The translations under genes and the position numbers were made by a program. The notes under the pieces are model-generated. The model did no database searches. It had not been told where the DNA came from and worked only from the letters and a program-made list of their open reading frames with translations. This document shows positions 1 through 8,800 of a stretch of 64,000 nt of DNA, one piece after another. This DNA is from Dyella solisilvae (GTDB lineage Bacteria; Pseudomonadota; Gammaproteobacteria; Xanthomonadales; Rhodanobacteraceae), in assembly GCF_003351225.1 (NCBI RefSeq), contig NZ_QQSY01000006.1, positions 97,514 to 161,513 on the forward strand, written 5' to 3'. Each line of letters starts with the position of its first letter. Position 1 is the first letter of the stretch.

Positions 1-35
1 GGCGGTAACGCCTTAGAAGAGGCTAGAAGCTAGAG

Positions 36-66
36 TCACTGGATCCCTGCTTTCGCAGGGATGACG
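36..66. repeat. Palindromic intergenic repeat, family 1 (single copy)
   Basis: A short dyad: ATCCCTGC and GCAGGGAT flank a TTTC loop, preceded by TCACTGG and followed by GAC. The same layout (GTCATCCC, variable stem, GGGATCCAGTGAC or its reverse) recurs at about 23793, 40779, 40831, 49424, 51495, 51731, 62467 and 62519. The stem bases covary between copies (CCCTGC/GCAGGG here, CCCAGC/GCTGGG elsewhere), which suggests that structure is conserved. The 1-197 stretch holds nothing else that I can support. Confidence 0.75.
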
Positions 67-197
67 GGTAGGAAAGCGTGGGGCAACCTGGGTTCCCAGT
101 TTTTTCAGGGATGGAAGCACAGCTACGACTGCGATGATGCCGTCACGCACGGGGCGCTGCTAGAGAAAGAGTTGGCCACAAAGTGAGCCAAAATCAC

Positions 198-917
198 TCA
201 CCACTGCGTGCGATTCGGCAACAGCCCCTTCAACTCCGCCTCAGTCAAATTCCGCCACTGCCCCGGCTTCAGATGCCCCAACTTCACATTGATGATGCGC
301 ACCCGCCGCAACTGCGTCACGCGATAGCCAAACGCCGCCGCCATCAATCGAATCTGCCTGTTCAAACCCTGGGTCAGAATGATGGCAAAGCCAAACTTCG
401 CGATCTTGCGGACCTTGCACGGCTTGGTCATCTGTCCATGGATGCGAACGCCACGCGCCATGCCAGCGAGAAACTCGTCGGTGACGGCCTTGTTCACCGC
501 CACGAGATATTCCTTCTCGTGGTTGTTCTCCGAGCGCAGGATCTCGTTGACGATGTCGCCGTTGCTGGTGAGCAGGATCAGGCCTTCCGAATCCTTGTCC
601 AGGCGACCGATCGGAAACACCCGCTCCTGATGGTCAACGAAGTCGACGATGTTGTCCTTGACCGTGGAGTCGGTGGTGCAGGTGACGCCCACCGGCTTGT
701 TCAGCGCGATGTAGACGCCGCGCTTGGCCGACGGCGTGGCGGCGAGGATGCGCGCCTTGACGATCTCGCCATCAACGCGAACTTCGTCGCCTTCCAGCGC
801 CTTCGCGCCAGTGGTGACGACTTCACCGTTGATGGTGACGCGGCCAGCCAACAGCATCTCGTCCGCCTCGCGACGGGAGCAGATGCCGGCTTCGCTGATG
901 TATTTGTTTACACGCAT
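198..917 (-). CDS. rluF: 23S rRNA pseudouridine synthase RluF
   Basis: This enzyme isomerises a uridine of 23S rRNA to pseudouridine (U2604 in E. coli numbering). The 239 residues begin with an S4 RNA-binding domain (about 1-60, starting MRVNKYISEAGICSRREAD). The RsuA/RluB/E/F catalytic domain follows, with the GRLDKDSEGL motif whose Asp is the catalytic residue, and later GLNRQIRLM. The wording around SEGLILLTSNGD and NNHEKEY fits RluF better than RluB or RluE. ATG is used with no clear ribosome binding site. Family certain; the exact target uridine is inferred. Confidence 0.92.
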   Translation of the reverse strand: MRVNKYISEAGICSRREADEMLLAGRVTINGEVVTTGAKALEGDEVRVDGEIVKARILAATPSAKRGVYIALNKPVGVTCTTDSTVKDNIVDFVDHQERVFPIGRLDKDSEGLILLTSNGDIVNEILRSENNHEKEYLVAVNKAVTDEFLAGMARGVRIHGQMTKPCKVRKIAKFGFAIILTQGLNRQIRLMAAAFGYRVTQLRRVRIINVKLGHLKPGQWRNLTEAELKGLLPNRTQW

Positions 918-939
918 AAAGGCTAGGAGTGAGTTAAGG

Positions 940-975
940 GGAGTGAGAAACGAGAGGTGGCTCTTTTCTCACTCC
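940..975. repeat. 11-bp perfect inverted repeat between rluF and the ABC permease gene
   Basis: GGAGTGAGAAA (940-950) and its exact complement TTTCTCACTCC (965-975) enclose a 14-nt loop. It lies just downstream of the permease stop codon on the minus strand and upstream of rluF. There is no T-run, so it is a possible transcript-end hairpin or processing site rather than a textbook intrinsic terminator. Confidence 0.5.
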
Positions 976-1001
976 TCACTTCTCTTCACTATTTTCTGCA
1001 C

Positions 1002-1778
1002 TCAAGACCGCAAGCCTATGCCGCGCTTCAGCAGCTGCAGCGCCACGATGGACAAACCCACGACAAACGCCAGCATCACCGCGAACGCCACGCCGACATG
1101 CACGTCGCTCACGCCAAGCACGCCGAAGCGGAACGCGTTGACCATGTACAGGATGGGGTTGACCATCGAGATGGTGCGCCAGGGCTCGCCCAGCATGCTG
1201 ACCGAATAGAACACGCCGCCAAGGTAGGTGAGCGGGGTCAGCACGAAGGTCGGCACCAGGGCGATGTCGTCGAACTTCTTCGCATACACCGCATTGACGA
1301 ATCCGGCGAGCGAAAAGATCGTTGCGCCCAGGATCACCGAGGCCAGCGTGATCAGCGGGTGCACCACGTTCAGGTGCGTGAAGAACAGTGCAATGAGCAG
1401 CACGAGCGCGCCGACGATGATGCCGCGCGTCACGGCGCCGGTGACGTAGCCCAGCAGGATCACCCAGTTGGGCATCGGCGATACCAGCATCTCCTCCACC
1501 GCGCGACTGAACTTGGCGCCGAAGAACGAGCTGGAGATGTTGCCGTAGCTGTTGGTGATGATGCTCATCATCACCAGGCCCGGCACGATGTACTGCATAT
1601 AGGTGAAGCCGCCCTCGATGGTGCCGATGCGGCTGCCGATCAGCTTGCCGAAGATCACGAAGTAAAGCGTCATCGTGATGGCAGGCGGGATCAGCGTCTG
1701 CGTCCAGATGCGCATGATGCGCACGATCTCGCGCCGGACGATGGTGTTGAGTGCGACGAGGTTGCCGGCGCTGTTCAT
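1002..1778 (-). CDS. ABC-2 type transporter permease (YadH-like)
   Basis: The 258-residue inner-membrane protein has about six hydrophobic segments and the ABC-2 permease layout: a cytoplasmic start (VALNTIVRREIVRIMRIW), then PGLVMMSIITNSY and LTPLTYLGGVFYSVSML, typical of the YadH/NodJ branch. It would form a homodimeric channel powered by the ATPase encoded just upstream. Its ATG overlaps the ATPase stop by four bases (ATGA), so the two are translationally coupled. The substrate is unknown; YadGH itself has no settled substrate. No signs of transfer or truncation. Confidence 0.88.
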   Translation of the reverse strand: MNSAGNLVALNTIVRREIVRIMRIWTQTLIPPAITMTLYFVIFGKLIGSRIGTIEGGFTYMQYIVPGLVMMSIITNSYGNISSSFFGAKFSRAVEEMLVSPMPNWVILLGYVTGAVTRGIIVGALVLLIALFFTHLNVVHPLITLASVILGATIFSLAGFVNAVYAKKFDDIALVPTFVLTPLTYLGGVFYSVSMLGEPWRTISMVNPILYMVNAFRFGVLGVSDVHVGVAFAVMLAFVVGLSIVALQLLKRGIGLRS

Positions 1779-2734
1779 GCGACTTTCTCCACGGTGTCCT
1801 TCGTCGTGCGGCCGTTCTCGACGAGTCGAACGAACAGCTCCTCCAGTCGGTTGGTCTTGTTGCGCATCGAGGTCACCGTCATGCCCTCGGCGGACAAGGT
1901 GGCGAACAGCGAGTTGAGATCATGCGAGCGGGACATCTCCGCTTCCAGCGTGTGCTCGTCGACGCGGCGCAGCGTGATGCCCGGGATGACCGGCAGCTCC
2001 GAGGGGACCTGCTGGATGTCCAGCACGAAGGTCTCCACGTCCAGCGAGGCCAGCAGTCGCTTCATCGAGGTGTTTTCCACGATCGTGCCGTGGTCGATGA
2101 TGGCGATGTTGCGGCACAGCTGCTCGGCTTCCTCCAGGTAGTGCGTGGTGAGGATCACCGTGGTGCCGGCGGCGTTGATGCCGCTCACGAACTGCCACAT
2201 GGAGCGGCGGATCTCGATATCCACGCCAGCGGTGGGCTCATCGAGGATCAGCAGCTTGGGCTCGTTCATCATCGCGCGGGCGATCATCAGGCGACGTTTC
2301 ATGCCGCCGGAGAGCATGCGCGCCTGGTCCTGCGCCTTGTCCCACAGGCGCAGTTCCTTGAGGTACTTCTCGGCACGTTCGACGGCGATCTTGCGCGGAA
2401 TGCCGTAGAAGCCGGCCTCGTTCACGCAAATATCGAACGGCTTCTCGAACTGGTTGAAGTTGATTTCCTGCGGCACCAGGCCAATCAGCTGCATGGCCTT
2501 GCCACGCTGCTTGTTGACCGACACGCCAAATACCTGCGCGTCGCCGCTGGTGGCGTTCACCAGCGAGGAGAGGATGCCGATCAGCGTGGATTTGCCGGCG
2601 CCGTTGGGGCCGAGCAGGGCGAAAAAGTCGCCTGGCTGCACCGTGAGGCTGATGCCCTTGAGGGCCTGGACGCCATTGCTATAGGTCTTGCGCAGGTTGT
2701 CGACGACCAGCGCGGGTGTGGAAGAGGAGGGCAT
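1775..2734 (-). CDS. ABC transporter ATP-binding protein (YadG-like)
   Basis: The 319-residue ATPase drives the YadH-like permease. Walker A is GPNGAGKST, the signature is LSGGMKRRL and Walker B is LLILDEPTAGVD, followed by the H-loop TTHYLEEAEQL. The C-terminal part (VRLVENGRTTKDTVEKVA) is family typical. I start at ATG 2734 (MPSSSTPALVV), because the longer open frame would run through a near-perfect promoter -10 box at 2762-2767 and into the divergent fpr leader. Two-gene operon with the permease. Substrate unknown. Confidence 0.9.
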   Translation of the reverse strand: MPSSSTPALVVDNLRKTYSNGVQALKGISLTVQPGDFFALLGPNGAGKSTLIGILSSLVNATSGDAQVFGVSVNKQRGKAMQLIGLVPQEINFNQFEKPFDICVNEAGFYGIPRKIAVERAEKYLKELRLWDKAQDQARMLSGGMKRRLMIARAMMNEPKLLILDEPTAGVDIEIRRSMWQFVSGINAAGTTVILTTHYLEEAEQLCRNIAIIDHGTIVENTSMKRLLASLDVETFVLDIQQVPSELPVIPGITLRRVDEHTLEAEMSRSHDLNSLFATLSAEGMTVTSMRNKTNRLEELFVRLVENGRTTKDTVEKVA

Positions 2735-2761
2735 GAGCTGCACCGAAGGGGCTAGCCCTTT

Positions 2762-2767
2762 ATTATA
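2762..2767 (-). promoter_or_regulatory. Candidate -10 box (TATAAT) for the ABC operon
   Basis: Read on the minus strand the bases are a perfect TATAAT, 28 bases before the ATPase ATG, in the divergent gap with fpr. No good -35 box is visible at 16-18 bases. An imperfect dyad centred on CTAG (AAGGGGCTAGCCCTT) lies between this box and the start codon. Confidence 0.45.
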
Positions 2768-2829
2768 CGTGGCTTGCCCAGCCCGTCCGGCGCGACGCGG
2801 TGGCCACACTGTTTCCCCCGGAATACCCC

Positions 2830-3573
2830 ATGGCAGACCATTTCCAGCTCCGTCTCGTCGACAGCCGCATGCTGGCGCCCACCGTGCGCCACCTGGCCTT
2901 CGAGCGCGCCGACGGGCAGCCCCTGGCCTTCGTCCCGGGCCAGTTCCTGCAGGTCCACTTCCACTATGAGGACGGCGCCGCCACCAAGCGGAGCTACTCG
3001 GTGGGCACGGTGGGCGACGGTTCCTCGCCGGTGCAGCGCATCGAAATCGCGGTGAGCTACGTGGACGGCGGGGCAGCCACCAAACTGCTGGGCGAGCTGC
3101 CGGTCGGCGGCGAAATCAACGCCAGCGGCCCCTACGGGCGTTTCTGCCTGCAGGCGGGCGATACCAACGGCCGCTACCTGTTGCTGGCCACCGGCACCGG
3201 CGTCACGCCGTACCGCGCCATGCTCCCGCAGATCGCCGAACTGGTGAAGCAGGGCCGCGAGGTGGTGCTGCTGTACGGCGCGCGCAACGAGACCGAGCTG
3301 CTCTACGGTGACGAATTCGAAGCCTTCGCCCAGGCCAACCCCGGCTTCAGCTTCTACGGCTGCCTCAGCCGCCAGCCCCGCGCGACGCCTCGTCCGAACG
3401 ACCGCACCGGCCACGTGCAGAACGTACTGGCCGAGCTGGCGCCCAGCGCCGAGCGTGATATCGCCTACCTGTGTGGCAACCCCAACATGGTCGACGCCGC
3501 CTTCACTGCGCTGAAGGAATTTGGCCTGCCGGTGGCCCAGATCCGCCGCGAGAAGTACGTCTCTTCACGCTGA
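2830..3573 (+). CDS. fpr: Ferredoxin--NADP reductase
   Basis: This FAD enzyme exchanges electrons between NADPH and ferredoxin or flavodoxin in the cytoplasm. The 247 residues show the FAD-binding RSYSVGT motif (the RxYS class), then the NADP-binding site ATGTGVTPYRAML, YGARNETELLYGDEF and the CGNPNMV loop. The ending REKYVSSR resembles the C-terminus of the bacterial Fpr subclass that includes Azotobacter and Xanthomonas enzymes. I start at MADHFQLRL (2830), since the ten extra upstream codons are not family-like. Divergent from the YadGH operon, monocistronic. A phenol-hydroxylase-like reductase is less likely because no 2Fe-2S domain is present. Confidence 0.88.
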   Translation: MADHFQLRLVDSRMLAPTVRHLAFERADGQPLAFVPGQFLQVHFHYEDGAATKRSYSVGTVGDGSSPVQRIEIAVSYVDGGAATKLLGELPVGGEINASGPYGRFCLQAGDTNGRYLLLATGTGVTPYRAMLPQIAELVKQGREVVLLYGARNETELLYGDEFEAFAQANPGFSFYGCLSRQPRATPRPNDRTGHVQNVLAELAPSAERDIAYLCGNPNMVDAAFTALKEFGLPVAQIRREKYVSSR

Positions 3574-3702
3574 GTCCGCAGCCGCTTCCTAAACGGTTGC
3601 CCAACAAGGGATTCAAGCTGCGCTGACCCGCGCCGCTAACCGGTCAGCCCCCACCCAATCCAGATCGCCCCGCCTAGCCCGCCCCCGGCTGGGTGCGGGA
3701 CG

Positions 3703-3722
3703 AATGTGACGTGCTTCACATT
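3703..3722. promoter_or_regulatory. Perfect CRP/Clp-type binding site upstream of the mini-pilin gene
   Basis: AATGTGA (3703-3709), six spacer bases and TCACATT (3716-3722) form a perfect dyad that matches the CRP consensus TGTGA-N6-TCACA with an extra conserved A/T pair on each side. In Xanthomonadales the orthologue Clp recognises this type of site. The centre is 112 bases before the ATG at 3825. TATCAA-like -10 candidates at 3747-3752 would place it near -45. CRP-family activation is inferred. Confidence 0.7.
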
Positions 3723-3824
3723 GCGGAGACCTGCCCGGGTTTCCCATATCAAGTCCCAGGGGACCACGCCGATAGACCCGACATGCACTCCCGCTTTCTG
3801 CAGGGGCTGCGGGAAGGGGCGCTT

Positions 3825-4172
3825 ATGAAGGGCTGGATTCGCTGGACCTGTGCGGGTTGCGTCGTCGCCTTGGCGCTGGGTGGATCGCGGGCGCATGCCG
3901 TTGACGGAACGCTCACGTTCTCGGGCAGCGTCTTGGAGCCTACATGCATGGCTCGTGGCGTGGACGTTGCCATTGCATCGCCTTCAGCGAAAGCTATGCG
4001 CTCTGTTTGTGCCGGGCGGGAAGTTGATTCGGCAGCTTTTGATCTGCGCGTGACCACGGTGGCCCGATCAGGGATTTCTGACGATCGCGTGCTCAGCTAT
4101 TACGCGGGTTATGCGCGGGCCTTGGGGCAGGACGACTCGTCGATCAAGTTGGTCATGCAGACGTTCTTTTGA
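3825..4172 (+). CDS. Mini-pilin: short secreted fimbrial-subunit-like protein
   Basis: The 115 residues carry a Sec signal peptide ending SRAHA. The mature start VDGTLTFSGSVLEPTC is almost that of the locus's major pilin (VDGTITFKGQVLAQTC). Only about 91 mature residues follow, against about 160 in the pilin. Two cysteines remain, and the C-terminal strands LSYYAGYARALG and IKLVMQTFF align with the pilin's LQYYAQYYSKNG and STVSFTMSYQ, so the middle of the fold looks missing. A GGAAGG ribosome site precedes the ATG. It converges on the adhesin gene (18 bases apart). It could cap or anchor the fibre, or be a decayed pilin; role unproven. Confidence 0.65.
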   Translation: MKGWIRWTCAGCVVALALGGSRAHAVDGTLTFSGSVLEPTCMARGVDVAIASPSAKAMRSVCAGREVDSAAFDLRVTTVARSGISDDRVLSYYAGYARALGQDDSSIKLVMQTFF

Positions 4173-4190
4173 TGCTCCGAGAATCCATCA

Positions 4191-5282
4191 TTACTGGTAA
4201 CTCATGACGAACGTGAGCGTGGCGTTCACTTGGCCGGCGCTGACGGGCGATCCCGTCTGGTAGTACTGCACCGTATAGGGAATGGACAGTGGGCCTTTGC
4301 TGGTGGATGTGGCAATGCGCTGGCTTGAGCCGCCGGTGACATCCACGGGTGTCCCCGCATTGTTGAAGACCTGCACACCCACGTTGTTTGCATAGCCTGA
4401 GCCCGTCGTGGAGAGGATGACGCCCGTCTGTGGCCCAGGGTTACTGGCCGTCATGGTGATTAGGACGTTTTTGCTTGCCGACTTGCAGGTCAAGTTGATG
4501 TTGAAGGGGATCTTGCTGCCTACGGCACCACCACCGGTAAACGCCGATGCGATGATGCTCGGCAGGTTCACGCTGAGGTTCTGAGAGTCCGTATTGACGC
4601 TGCACGATCCACTGCGGATGGTGCTGTTGGCCAGCATGAGGCTGGCACCCATATTAATGCTGCTGGAATATTGTGAGCCGCCCGACACGTACCACCAGAA
4701 GGGAATGAGGCTCTTGCCCGTGATGGTGCCAGTGCCGACGGTGGTACTTGTGACAATGAGTTGGCCCACAAAGGTTTCGGTAAACGTACTGCCATAGCTG
4801 CCTTGCACGGAACCGGCCGGAGCCGTGACCGAGCCAACAGGATAGCCGGCGTACTTGTTTGGGCCGTCGTTTACGTTTCCGCTGAGACTGGTTGCCTGTA
4901 CGGGGCTTGCAGTGACCAGCAAGGCAACGCCCGGGATGTTCGTCGCAAAGGTGATGCCAGGCCCGTTGGGGTTGTTGGTGGCATCCAGCGTCGCCAGACT
5001 TTGCCCAGCCTGGATCGTCGCGATGTAGTCCGCCGACCGGGTAGTTGTGACGGGCAGGCCGGTGCAGGTGAATGCGATGGTGACGGGGCTGGAGGTCGCC
5101 AGTACGGTGCCTACGGTCTGGTTAGTCGCTGTGATGACGACGTCAGGCATCGTCATCGTCGCCGATGAAGCTGTGCAATTGGCCGCCGCCGCTAGCGAAG
5201 ACCAGCCGCATCCCGCCACCATGAGAACGAGATACGCGAGCCATCGGCTCCGGCCGCGACTGTTGTAAAGATGATGCGTCAT
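4191..5282 (-). CDS. Fimbrial tip adhesin, two-domain type
   Basis: The 363-residue exported protein is probably the tip of the fimbria. A signal peptide (about 1-34) ends in SSLAAA. An N-terminal Thr/Ser-rich beta domain follows (about 35-225, with FWWYVSGGSQYSSS), and then a C-terminal pilin domain (about 235-363) with SCSVNTDSQNLSVNLPSI and the closing beta strand ATLTFVMSYQ, which has the penultimate Tyr needed for chaperone contact. Length and order match FimH/MrkD-like adhesins. ATG overlaps the usher stop by four bases (ATGA). The ligand is unknown; the N-terminal domain is not one I recognise. Confidence 0.8.
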   Translation of the reverse strand: MTHHLYNSRGRSRWLAYLVLMVAGCGWSSLAAAANCTASSATMTMPDVVITATNQTVGTVLATSSPVTIAFTCTGLPVTTTRSADYIATIQAGQSLATLDATNNPNGPGITFATNIPGVALLVTASPVQATSLSGNVNDGPNKYAGYPVGSVTAPAGSVQGSYGSTFTETFVGQLIVTSTTVGTGTITGKSLIPFWWYVSGGSQYSSSINMGASLMLANSTIRSGSCSVNTDSQNLSVNLPSIIASAFTGGGAVGSKIPFNINLTCKSASKNVLITMTASNPGPQTGVILSTTGSGYANNVGVQVFNNAGTPVDVTGGSSQRIATSTSKGPLSIPYTVQYYQTGSPVSAGQVNATLTFVMSYQ

Positions 5283-8032
5283 GTACCGCTCCCTGAAACC
5301 TGTGCAACGCTTGTGGAGCGCAAGCACGTTACCGTGATCTGCTCGAAGGCACCGGCGAGCTGGCCCTTCCTGCGCGGGCTCAGCTGATAGGGGAACTGAC
5401 AGCTCTGCATTCCCTCACCATTGTTCCAGCGTGCGGTGAGTAGGCCGCGTTGCTCGACGCCCCGCATAAGCACCTTGCCAGCCTGTCCGGATACGCCAAG
5501 GACAGTGCCCTTTTCATTCACGATTTCCGCACCGAAGGGAAGTGACTTGCCATCCTGCAGGCGGACCTGGGCAATCAGAACGCGTCCGTTATGGCTGGTG
5601 AATGTCACCATCACTACTGCACCGGCATGCGGGGCGATCTGAGCGCTGGTCGAGTCAAGCTCGACGTCCAGGGGGAGTCCGTGAGGATCGACCGTAATCG
5701 TATTGAGGTTGTATGGCACCAAGTAGGGCACGAGTGCGTAGCCTGCGCCATCCACACGGAGGCCGGATGCATTACCCAGGCGCGCACCCGCGGCATCGGG
5801 GATATGGACGAGGCCCACCGTGTCGCCCATGGGCTGGCCAAAGGTCAACCCTCCCGGATGCGCCACCACGGCACCACTGACATTGACTGCAGCCTGCGAG
5901 AAGCCACTGCCGTTGCCATAGCTCGCATTGATGATGGCATAAGGACTGCGGTAACCACCGTTGAGGGAGCCGGCATTGCCGGTCGTCTCGTTGTGCGAGG
6001 CAGTGGCGCCGTAGGTAAACTGATTGTCCACGCCGGCCGAGCCGCTGATCATTGCCTGTTCCTGCGCGCCGCTGGTGGTGTCGTGCGAGGCATTGAACGA
6101 AAGTGTGGGCGAGTGCGTGCTTTGGCCAAGAGGGAAACTGAGGTTGACGAAATACTGGTTGTCGTACCGACCCACTGGATCGCGTGTGCGGGTGGCGGAT
6201 ACGCCGTAGTTCACTTGGTGGAACGTATTGTTGTAGCCAACTTGGAACTGCGTATCAGTGCCTGTACGGTTCCAGTAGTCGTTGGCCGTCGTATTGAGGA
6301 AGAGGGATCCGCTGGAATCGCCCAGGCGTTGGCTGAGCGAGAGCGTGAAGCGATTGCGCTGGCGTTGCAGCACCTGGCTTTGCAGCGCGGGATTGTAGTT
6401 GGCTCCATTAAGCGCCGCTTGCTGTGCGGGCGTCAGCAGATTCTGCGCCGGAATACCATCGATGAACGTCTGGTTGATGGGCAGTGTGGCTGTGAATGCA
6501 TCGAGACCGCGGCGGGAATAGTCCCGCGCGACGGCCGCATCAGAGAGGCTCAGGAAGCCGCTTGTGGAGTAGCGGTAAGCGGCCACTGAGAGAGATGTGT
6601 TGGTTTCGGGCAGGATCTTGCTGTAGCTGATCCGCATGCTCTGGCCCGACTGCGAGGAGAATCCCGGAATCTCAGCGTGGGCCTGAGTCAGATCAATCGA
6701 AACGGCGCCAAAACGCGAATTGAGCGCACTGCCAATCAGTACGGCTTGGTAGCCCTGAGAAGCCTGGAGTCCAGCATAGCCCGTCCATAGGTTGCCGAAG
6801 CCATGTTGGACGGTCGCTTGTGCGACGGTCGGCTTGTGGTCGATGAGCGTCGAACGCAGTTCACCGACCCCGATGTCGAAGCGTGTCGTGCCCGGGCGAA
6901 GAAGTTGCGCCACGGAGGCATACGGCACGACAAAGGTTCGCGTACGTCCGTCGGCTTCCGAAATGGTGACGTCCAGGTTGCCGCCGTATCCGGTGGGATA
7001 AAGGTCGTTGATGGAAAACGGACCGGGCGCCACCGTAGTTTGGTAAATGATCAAGCCGTTCTGCCGAACGGTCACTTTCGCGTTGGTGTCCGCCACGCCG
7101 CGCACGACCGGCGCGTAGCCGCGCAGCGAGTCCGGCAGCATGCGATCGTCCGTCGCCAGTTGCACGCCGCGCAAGCCATAGCTGTCGAAGACCTGGCCGT
7201 CGGTAAAGGAGTCACCCAGCGTCAGCTGCGCGCGCAGTGACGGCAGATCGCGCTGAACATAAGTATTAATGTTCTGCCACTGGTGGCGCGCCGGCGCGCC
7301 CGCCTCGGATGAAAACCAGTTGGCCGTAGAGTCCTGGCGAAAGTGCCACGAGCCGATGTTCAGACCCAGGTTCAGGCCGAGGTAGGCCGTTGTTTGCGAA
7401 ATGCCCTGGTTCGACGAGCGGTATGTATTGAAGTTGTAGTTGAGAAGTGCCGCAGGCACGCCGGCATCCCAGTACTCTGGACCCACGTAGCCACGTGGTT
7501 TGAGCCCTAGTAGTGCTTGCGGAACGCTGGCGTCCAGGCGCAGGCTGGATAAGTCGAACGCCAAATTAGCCCCCGGGATGACGCGGTCGAAGCCCACGCA
7601 TGCCGCGGGGTCTTTCATCTGGGCGACCACTTCGGCGGGAAGGTTGGACGGTCGCAAATTCAATTTGTCGAGCAGGGTTTGGTCAACGCACGGCGTTGCG
7701 GTGACCTGTCCCGGAGCCGTAGCAAAGCGGACATTGGCGCGTCCTGTTGGCATGCCATTGAGATAAAGGTCGGCGCGGTAGTTTCCTGGGGAGATTGGAT
7801 TGCCGTGCTCGAAGCGTGACAGGTCTACCGTGTTCTGTCCGGCGCCGGACAGAAGGCTGCGATCAAAGCTTGCATCGGCGCCGCTGGCGTCCGCGCTGGT
7901 GGAAGCATCGGTGGCATGCGCACTAACCCACCCGCCGAGCGCGAGGGCGATGCCCGCGCACAGCAGGAGCTGCCGACCCTTCGCGTGATCGCGGGGTGGC
8001 TGCAGGGCGGCACTGGAGCACCGCAAACTCAC
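5279..8032 (-). CDS. Fimbrial outer-membrane usher (FimD/PapC family)
   Basis: The 917-residue usher is the outer-membrane pore through which chaperone-bound subunits are assembled. After a signal peptide (about 1-40) comes the N-terminal chaperone-binding domain (VDLSRFEHGNPISPGNYRAD). The 24-strand barrel with its plug follows, including the region around APVVRGVADTNAKVTVRQNG and GPFSINDLYPTGYGGNLDV, then C-terminal domains (TSHNGRVLIAQVRLQDG; FGAEIVNEKGTVLGVSG). GTG is the start, inside a GTGA overlap with the chaperone stop. Full family length, no frameshift. Confidence 0.95.
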   Translation of the reverse strand: MSLRCSSAALQPPRDHAKGRQLLLCAGIALALGGWVSAHATDASTSADASGADASFDRSLLSGAGQNTVDLSRFEHGNPISPGNYRADLYLNGMPTGRANVRFATAPGQVTATPCVDQTLLDKLNLRPSNLPAEVVAQMKDPAACVGFDRVIPGANLAFDLSSLRLDASVPQALLGLKPRGYVGPEYWDAGVPAALLNYNFNTYRSSNQGISQTTAYLGLNLGLNIGSWHFRQDSTANWFSSEAGAPARHQWQNINTYVQRDLPSLRAQLTLGDSFTDGQVFDSYGLRGVQLATDDRMLPDSLRGYAPVVRGVADTNAKVTVRQNGLIIYQTTVAPGPFSINDLYPTGYGGNLDVTISEADGRTRTFVVPYASVAQLLRPGTTRFDIGVGELRSTLIDHKPTVAQATVQHGFGNLWTGYAGLQASQGYQAVLIGSALNSRFGAVSIDLTQAHAEIPGFSSQSGQSMRISYSKILPETNTSLSVAAYRYSTSGFLSLSDAAVARDYSRRGLDAFTATLPINQTFIDGIPAQNLLTPAQQAALNGANYNPALQSQVLQRQRNRFTLSLSQRLGDSSGSLFLNTTANDYWNRTGTDTQFQVGYNNTFHQVNYGVSATRTRDPVGRYDNQYFVNLSFPLGQSTHSPTLSFNASHDTTSGAQEQAMISGSAGVDNQFTYGATASHNETTGNAGSLNGGYRSPYAIINASYGNGSGFSQAAVNVSGAVVAHPGGLTFGQPMGDTVGLVHIPDAAGARLGNASGLRVDGAGYALVPYLVPYNLNTITVDPHGLPLDVELDSTSAQIAPHAGAVVMVTFTSHNGRVLIAQVRLQDGKSLPFGAEIVNEKGTVLGVSGQAGKVLMRGVEQRGLLTARWNNGEGMQSCQFPYQLSPRRKGQLAGAFEQITVTCLRSTSVAQVSGSGT

Positions 8033-8772
8033 GGGGAGACGATGCCCTTGAGAGCGATGCTGGCGCCGTAGTCATTGAGTGCGGTGTAGTCGATGCTGGC
8101 GCCGCTCGACGGAGCATGCGGCATATCCTTCACCGCCACACGAAGCGTGCTCAGCGGCGAAATCATGCCGCTATCCGCCGAATAGATCGCGCCGCCGCTA
8201 TTCACCGTGATGGTGGTCAGCGTCACGTAGTAAGGCGTCGGGTTGCGGATTTCGAGTGCAATACTCTCTCCGCCGGACATGGCCTTCCAGGTAAGGCTTT
8301 CAGGTGCCTTCAACGGGTCGCCCGGCAGATTGGGCGGGCGATAGAACAGCTTCAAGCGCGACCGTACGGCGAACTGCAGCGTGTTTTTGCTTTCGCCCTC
8401 GAGGCTCGTGGGCTTCGGTGGAACTTCCAGTACGTTCAACCAGAACAGGGATTCGCGATCCACAGGCAATTGGGCCGGGGTCGCGACGATACGCAGGCTC
8501 TGGTCCTTGTTCGGTTCCAGACGGAAAAGCGGGGGGGTGACGAGGAAGGGCACATCCACCTTGTCCGGCGTCGACTGGGCGTCGCCGCTGTCGATCCAGC
8601 TCTCCACCAACGCCGGCTTGCTGCCCTGGTTGGTCAGGCGCACGGTCACTTCGCCATCCTTCGCCGGAAACACCACACGGGTACCGCCGATCACGACACT
8701 GGCCTGAGCAGTGGCTGTGCAGACGCACAAGGCGACTAGACCCGCGCCCACGGCGCAGATAAGGCTCTTCAT
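8029..8772 (-). CDS. Periplasmic fimbrial chaperone (PapD family)
   Basis: This 247-residue periplasmic chaperone holds pilin subunits by donor-strand complementation. After a signal peptide (about 1-24, ending TATAQA), domain 1 contains GTRVVFPAKDGEVTVRLTN and the PPLFRLEPNKDQSLRIV strand, which matches the PapD family G1 region. Domain 2 contains NPTPYYVTLTTITV. It ends in a four-base overlap with the usher. An AGGA ribosome site lies 10 bases from the ATG. It follows the pilin gene after a 68-base gap holding a strong hairpin. Confidence 0.93.
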   Translation of the reverse strand: MKSLICAVGAGLVALCVCTATAQASVVIGGTRVVFPAKDGEVTVRLTNQGSKPALVESWIDSGDAQSTPDKVDVPFLVTPPLFRLEPNKDQSLRIVATPAQLPVDRESLFWLNVLEVPPKPTSLEGESKNTLQFAVRSRLKLFYRPPNLPGDPLKAPESLTWKAMSGGESIALEIRNPTPYYVTLTTITVNSGGAIYSADSGMISPLSTLRVAVKDMPHAPSSGASIDYTALNDYGASIALKGIVSP

Positions 8773-8800
8773 CGGGAGTTTCCTGTAGAGGGTGGAAAGC

